From NCBI GenBank assembly GCA_947502835.1, contig CANNBJ010000004.1:231669-295668 (forward strand): a DNA stretch of 64,000 nucleotides. Reading direction: 5' to 3'. The notes beneath the pieces were generated by a model. The model was not told the origin of the DNA, ran no database searches, and worked only from the letters and a program-made list of their open reading frames with translations. The position numbers and the translations under genes are program-made. Source of the stretch: Bdellovibrionales bacterium. Lineage in GTDB: Bacteria; Bdellovibrionota; UBA1018; CAIMNF01. Below, in pieces: positions 59,714 to 64,000 of this stretch (its first letter is position 1; every line of letters starts with the position of its first letter).

Positions 59714-62071
59714 GTGGTGAAAAAGCAAAACCTTCCCGTAGATTCTTTCCTACCCCAGATCGTTGCCGGGCTTCAAGTCCATTCCTCGGCCGTGGTCATC
59801 GCGGAGCCCGGAGCGGGAAAAACCACGAGGGTTCCGGTGGCGCTCGCGGATGCATTCGCGGGGGTGTGGATCGTGTTGCAGCCGAGACGCTGGGCCGCGC
59901 GCCTGACCGCACAAAGGATCGCAGAGGAAAATGGATTTCGTTTAGGAGAGGAAGCCGGCTACCAAGTTCGTTTTGAGAACCGAAGCTCCGCACATACCCG
60001 CATCCTTCTCATGACGGAGGGGATTCTCCTGCGAAAAATGGTTGAGGATCCGGAACTCCGGGGTGTGGCCGGAGTGATCCTGGACGAGTTCCACGAGAGG
60101 AGTCTTGATCTTGACCTCTCGCTTTCGCTTTTGAAGGAGATTCAAGGTTCGTTTCGTCCGGAACTCAAGATCGTGGTGATGTCCGCAACCGTGGATCCCG
60201 CACCGATCCTCCAGTACCTTCCGGATTCAACTCTGTTCCAAATCCCGGGGCGTCTGTTTCCGGTGGAGCGCAGATACAATGGAAGTGCCGGGATCGTTGC
60301 GGCAGTCAGATCCGTCCTACCGGATTCCGGGGATGTGCTCGTATTTCTACCGGGAGCCTTTGAGATCAACAAGGCGGTTCGGGAGCTTCGGGATTGGCTT
60401 TCGGCGGAGGGCATGGCTGAATTCCGGGTGTTTCCCCTGTATGCAAGTCTCCCTGAGGACCAACAAAAGGATGTGTTCCGCACCGGCGGAAGAAAAATCA
60501 TCTGCGCCACCAATATTGCGGAAACCTCGATCACGCTCCCCGGAGTCCGGGCGGTCGTCGACTCCGGATGGCAAAAGGTCATGAGGATGGATCCCGCCCT
60601 CGGATTTGACCGGCTCGAAACCCTCAGGATCAGTCGCGCGTCCGCCGATCAGAGGGCCGGGCGCGCAGGTCGGGTCAGCGAGGGAGTGGTATTACGCCTG
60701 TGGGACAAGGCCGAGCAAGAGCAGCTGCGACACTTTGAAACACCCGAAGTGCAGAGGGTGAATCTCTCGCGCGCCCTTTTGTTCCTGAATGAGTTCGGGG
60801 TGAAAGATTTCGCGGCCTTTGATTGGTTTGAGCGGCCCAAGTCCTCGATGCTGGAGTTTGCAAAAAAAGAGCTTGAACTCCTTGGCTTCCTTCGGGAGGG
60901 ACGAATGACTGAAGAGGGCCGTCGAGCGCTCAGGCTTCCGCTCGATCCTGCGATTTCGGCTGTTGTCATTGAAGCCGAAAAAGAGGGAGTGGCACATTTC
61001 GGGGCGCGCTTCGGGGCCCTTTTGGACTCGCTCACCAAAGAGGAGAGAATCAGGGACAGGGATGATTTTCTGCGCCGATTGAACCATCTTGGATTCCAGG
61101 AGGAGCGCATTGCCCGCGCCATTTTGAAAAAAGACGCGATTCCCCCCTTGGATGCGGCCGAGTTTGATCGCTACCTCAGGGTGCTCATCCGTTCCGGGCG
61201 AGGACGGATCTGTGTGGGTGACCGGGTTGTGGGACGACGAAAGGTGAGGGTGCGCGAGGGGCAGTTGCCCGAGGCCTGTCTCCTTCTTGTGGCGATGGAC
61301 CAAGGGGACCTTGTCGTCTCCTCCTTCATTCCCTTTTCCAAGAAGAGTCTTGAGCCATTTGCCGAGAAAAAACGAAGGACCTACTTCGATGAAGAGTCCC
61401 TTCGGGTGCGTGCGGTCGAGGGAGTGTTTTTCGAGGATCTCGAACTCTCGAACCTGACCGATGTTCCGGTGAGGCCCGAGGAAGCGTTTTTTGCGCTGAA
61501 AAGGCATCTTGAGGCCAATCACGACTCTTTCTTCTCCAAGTTTCCCGGAGTTTCGAGGTTTCTTGCGCGTGTCAGATTCCTCAATCGCGTGACCGGAGAA
61601 GAGGTGGTGGGCATTCCCTGGGATCCGGTGCTGGATGGACTCCTTCAAGGGAAGACCAAGCTCGCAGGAATTGAAGAGCAGGAAGTGATTTCCCTGCTCG
61701 AGGGCTGCATGGATCGGGAGGCGAAGAAACGCCTGGAGGCCGATGCGCCGGAACACATCGAGGTTCCAAGCGGCAATCGGATCCGCATTGAGTATGATCA
61801 TGATCCGCCGAAGCTCCCCGTGAGGCTTCAGGAGGTGTTCGGTTTGCTCGAGACCCCCCGGATCGGAGGCGGAAGGGTTCCAGTGTTGATGGAGCTGCTC
61901 TCGCCCGGATTCAAACCGATCCAGATGACCCGGGACCTTCGGAGCTTTTGGGCAAGCACGTATTTCGAGGTGAAGAAGGAGCTGAAGGCCCGCTATCCCA
62001 AGCACTCGTGGCCGGAGGATCCGGTGGAGGCGGAAGCGGTGGCGTACCGGCGCAAACACCGCCCGGTTTGA
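59714..62071 (+). CDS. hrpB: ATP-dependent RNA helicase HrpB
   Basis: 785 residues from GTG 59714 (a second GTG follows). DEAH-box helicase motifs: I (AEPGAGKTTRVPVAL), II (LDEFHERSLDLDLSL, DEFH as typical of HrpB), III (MSATVD), V (TNIAETSITLPGVRAVVDSG) and VI (QRAGRAGR). The C-terminal HrpB domain covers about 590-785, including the characteristic PVRLQEVFGLLETPRIGGG and RDLRSFW blocks. Its cellular role in most bacteria is unclear, probably RNA processing. Confidence 0.95.
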   Translation: MVKKQNLPVDSFLPQIVAGLQVHSSAVVIAEPGAGKTTRVPVALADAFAGVWIVLQPRRWAARLTAQRIAEENGFRLGEEAGYQVRFENRSSAHTRILLMTEGILLRKMVEDPELRGVAGVILDEFHERSLDLDLSLSLLKEIQGSFRPELKIVVMSATVDPAPILQYLPDSTLFQIPGRLFPVERRYNGSAGIVAAVRSVLPDSGDVLVFLPGAFEINKAVRELRDWLSAEGMAEFRVFPLYASLPEDQQKDVFRTGGRKIICATNIAETSITLPGVRAVVDSGWQKVMRMDPALGFDRLETLRISRASADQRAGRAGRVSEGVVLRLWDKAEQEQLRHFETPEVQRVNLSRALLFLNEFGVKDFAAFDWFERPKSSMLEFAKKELELLGFLREGRMTEEGRRALRLPLDPAISAVVIEAEKEGVAHFGARFGALLDSLTKEERIRDRDDFLRRLNHLGFQEERIARAILKKDAIPPLDAAEFDRYLRVLIRSGRGRICVGDRVVGRRKVRVREGQLPEACLLLVAMDQGDLVVSSFIPFSKKSLEPFAEKKRRTYFDEESLRVRAVEGVFFEDLELSNLTDVPVRPEEAFFALKRHLEANHDSFFSKFPGVSRFLARVRFLNRVTGEEVVGIPWDPVLDGLLQGKTKLAGIEEQEVISLLEGCMDREAKKRLEADAPEHIEVPSGNRIRIEYDHDPPKLPVRLQEVFGLLETPRIGGGRVPVLMELLSPGFKPIQMTRDLRSFWASTYFEVKKELKARYPKHSWPEDPVEAEAVAYRRKHRPV

Positions 62072-62147
62072 ACCGGTCAGGGGATCTGCTTGAGTTCCCC
62101 CCTCGTTCCAGTAGGCTGCTGTGCGGTGAGTGTGGTAAGCCTGTGTC

Positions 62148-63644
62148 ATGACACAAAACAAACTCGAACTCACCCTAGGACTCAAATCTTCTCTTCCCCA
62201 TCAGCTCGCGGTCACGGACTTTGCAAGCCGCATGGTTCTCATGGAGATCCTGAAGGATCGGCCGGCGGCCAAGGAAGCTCTTTCCAAGGAGCTCAAGAAA
62301 CTGAAGAAGGATGAATCTTCCGCGGAAGCCCAAACCATCAGGATTCCCTTTGAGGGAAAGGGCGGTCTTACGGCTGTGATTTTCCCGGGCCCCCTGAGTG
62401 CGTTCGCATCCCAGGTTGCGTTGCGAAAAGCATTTTTGGAGGAATTCAAGAATGGAGAAGAGGATCGGGAAATCCAGGTTTGTCTTCGCGGCCTGAAAGA
62501 CCAGGATGCGGCAAAGCATTTGAACTGGCTTGCATCGCTTGCCATGATTGCCGGATATCGGCCACCGGTGTTTGGAAAGAAGGCCAAGGATCAAAAAACC
62601 CCGGGAAAGCTCAAGATTCAGTTTGATTGCAGTCTTGCGAAAAAAGCTGCAGAAACCGAGATCGAAGAAGGGCTCTTGCTCGGGTTTGCGAACAATCAAG
62701 TGCGCCATCTTGCGGAACTTCCGAGCAATGTTTTGCACCCCGGCACCTATCGCGAGCGTGCGGAGCAGCTTGCAAAGGAGCTCAAAGTGAAGTGCGAGTT
62801 TCTCGGAAAAAAAGAGTTGCTGAAGCGGGGAGCGGGCGCATTCCTCGCAGTGGTTCAGGGGGATCACCATGAGAGGGCGGGCATTGTTCACCTTCACTAC
62901 ACGCCTCCAAAAAAAGCGGCGAAGAAACTGGCCCTCGTAGGAAAAGGGCTTTGTTTTGACACTGGCGGATACAATGTGAAAACCGGCGATTACATGCACG
63001 GGATGCATCAGGACATGACGGGTTCTGCTGTGGCGCTGTCCTTGTTCCAGGTTCTGGTCAGCCTGAAGGTTCCCTATGAAGTTCATGCGTATCTTGCGTT
63101 GGCGGAGAATCTCATCGCCTTTGATGCCTATCGGCCGAATGATGTGGTCGTTGCCACGAACGGAATCTCCATCGAGGTGGAGAACACCGACGCAGAAGGA
63201 AGAATGTGTCTGGCTGACACCTTGGCGATCGCATCCGGGGAGAAGCCGGATCTGATTCTGGATTATGCCACCCTGACAGGCTCGGTGGTGCGGGCGCTCG
63301 ATACCCGTCGCTCTGGTGCGTATTCCACGGATCTTGGGCTATCCCAGACCGCAGTGCGGGCAGGGGAGCGATGCGGGGAGCGGGTTTGGAATTTTCCGAT
63401 CGGGGAGGATTATTCGGAATTCATCAAGTCCGAGTTTGCCGATGTCCGGCAGGCATCCACGACCAAATGTGCGGATCACATTTACGCGGCAACCTTTCTC
63501 AGTCGATTCGTGGAAAAGGGGATTTCCTGGCTCCACATCGACCTCGCGGCCAGTGGAAATGCGGGCGGACTTGGGCTTGTGCCCACTGAGACGACCGGGT
63601 TCGGGGTGCGCCTCGGGCTTGAAATCGTACGAGAGATCCTCTGA
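62148..63644 (+). CDS. pepA: Leucyl aminopeptidase (M17)
   Basis: 498 residues. The two-metal site is intact: K266 and D271 (VGKGLCFDTGG), D289 (MHQDMTGSA), D348 and E350 in NTDAEGR, with catalytic K278 and R352. The first Gly-rich motif reads FDTGGYNVKTG rather than FDSGGISLKP. The N-terminal macro-like domain is divergent. It removes N-terminal residues from peptides in the cytoplasm. It follows hrpB by 76 bp. Confidence 0.93.
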   Translation: MTQNKLELTLGLKSSLPHQLAVTDFASRMVLMEILKDRPAAKEALSKELKKLKKDESSAEAQTIRIPFEGKGGLTAVIFPGPLSAFASQVALRKAFLEEFKNGEEDREIQVCLRGLKDQDAAKHLNWLASLAMIAGYRPPVFGKKAKDQKTPGKLKIQFDCSLAKKAAETEIEEGLLLGFANNQVRHLAELPSNVLHPGTYRERAEQLAKELKVKCEFLGKKELLKRGAGAFLAVVQGDHHERAGIVHLHYTPPKKAAKKLALVGKGLCFDTGGYNVKTGDYMHGMHQDMTGSAVALSLFQVLVSLKVPYEVHAYLALAENLIAFDAYRPNDVVVATNGISIEVENTDAEGRMCLADTLAIASGEKPDLILDYATLTGSVVRALDTRRSGAYSTDLGLSQTAVRAGERCGERVWNFPIGEDYSEFIKSEFADVRQASTTKCADHIYAATFLSRFVEKGISWLHIDLAASGNAGGLGLVPTETTGFGVRLGLEIVREIL

Positions 63645-63676
63645 GTTCCGGATTCAAGAATATTCGTTGAGGGGGA

Positions 63677-63706
63677 TTGACCGAACTTGACCTGTTGCGT
63701 CAAAAT
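63677..63706 (+). promoter_or_regulatory. Possible sigma-70 promoter before the last lipoprotein gene
   Basis: TTGACC (63677-63682) is followed after 18 bp by CAAAAT (63701-63706). Transcription would start near 63713, leaving a leader of about 65 nt to the GTG at 63779. The boxes are imperfect, but no other candidate is seen in the 134 bp after pepA. Confidence 0.35.
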
Positions 63707-63778
63707 AGTGGAATGACGCCCAACGGAGCAACAGCCCGAAGGTGTAAAGATCCTTGTCAAAATACCGATGAGAAATGC

Positions 63779-64000
63779 GTGCATCACCGATTGCCACGGC
63801 TTGTGCCGCTCATTGCTGTTTTGCTCTTGATGGGGTGTGAGTCTCAGACACAGACCGATGAGACTTCAGTCGCGCTTTCCACGGCAGGAAAAGAATTCGT
63901 CTCCGGTACAAAGGGCGTAAAGCTCAACTTGAGTGACGACTCCGCAACTGGAAGCTTCAGCGCTCCGTTGGTTGTGCCTTCGGCTGCGACCATTCCGCTG
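63779..64000 (+). CDS. Lipoprotein, N-terminal part (cut by window edge)
   Basis: The frame from GTG 63779 reads (M)HHRLPRLVPLIAVLLLMGC, a good lipoprotein signal with lipobox LLMGC, and stays open to the window end (74 codons seen). An ATG at 63713 in the same frame would put 22 extra hydrophilic residues before the signal and is less likely; TTG 63791 is also possible. The mature start is Ser/Thr-rich and ends in a low-complexity linker (APLVVPSAATIPL). Family unknown. Confidence 0.6.
   Translation, partial: MHHRLPRLVPLIAVLLLMGCESQTQTDETSVALSTAGKEFVSGTKGVKLNLSDDSATGSFSAPLVVPSAATIPL

Overview
The window reads as chromosome of a free-living or predatory Gram-negative bacterium of the Bdellovibrionota/Myxococcota type (inference). 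The signs are an AglRQS/Glt-like motility cluster with an AgmX/PglI C-terminal domain protein, an FHA-GGDEF cyclase of the Bdellovibrio DgcB layout, many lipoproteins and outer-membrane barrels, two candidate sigma-54 promoters, and a MutL with nickase motifs. GC looks moderately high. No tRNA, rRNA, CRISPR array, prophage or insertion-sequence transposase was found.

Layout. 1-2.9 kb (+): end of an unknown gene, a B12-binding radical SAM enzyme and an OmpR-type regulator, all translationally coupled. 2.9-12.9 kb (-): a ten-gene coupled operon behind a strong sigma-70-like promoter, encoding a TolQ/TolR/TolR motor, two TPR periplasmic proteins, an AgmX/PglI-type transperiplasmic protein, a GYF-domain protein, a barrel and two small envelope proteins. 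13-24.8 kb (-): glycosyltransferase, mnmC, a large lipoprotein, a porin-like barrel, rluA-type synthase, ilvE, miaA, mutL, and the FHA-GGDEF cyclase. 24.9-31 kb: msrC (+), then pgi, acyl-CoA dehydrogenase, glyA, rpiB and fabF (-).

31-38 kb: small secreted proteins, a lipoprotein S41 protease, and a lower-GC two-component patch in which the membrane histidine kinase is split by an in-frame TAG. 37.9-40.2 kb (-): rpmF-fabD-fabG-acpP. 40.3-43.3 kb: a Lys/Ala-rich histone-like protein, a small membrane protein, a hypothetical protein and an HtrA protease. 43.3-49 kb (+): thiolase, a family-5 solute-binding protein, CoA-transferase A and B, and guanine deaminase, suggesting scavenging of acetoacetyl-CoA/ketone bodies, peptides and purines. 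49-56 kb: a degenerate-VWA lipoprotein, a GAF/HD-GYP protein with a large insertion, a TPR-FecR-barrel-aminopeptidase envelope operon, and a Gly-rich lipoprotein. 56.6-64 kb: CDF transporter, RMD1-like protein, porin-like protein, HrpB helicase, M17 aminopeptidase and the start of another lipoprotein gene.

The most interesting signal is a structured element of about 170 nt present in two diverged copies (46075-46249 on +, 56476-56644 on -). Each copy lies just 3' of a co-oriented gene. Both keep a 58-59 nt core with two hairpins, one capped by a GNRA tetraloop, but enclose it in outer stems of completely different sequence that are each self-complementary. This looks like an undescribed structured RNA or a hairpin mobile element. 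Also notable are the amber-split kinase, two matching sigma-54 promoters on lipoprotein genes, a likely ATT start codon, and a possible leaderless protease mRNA under a perfect palindrome.
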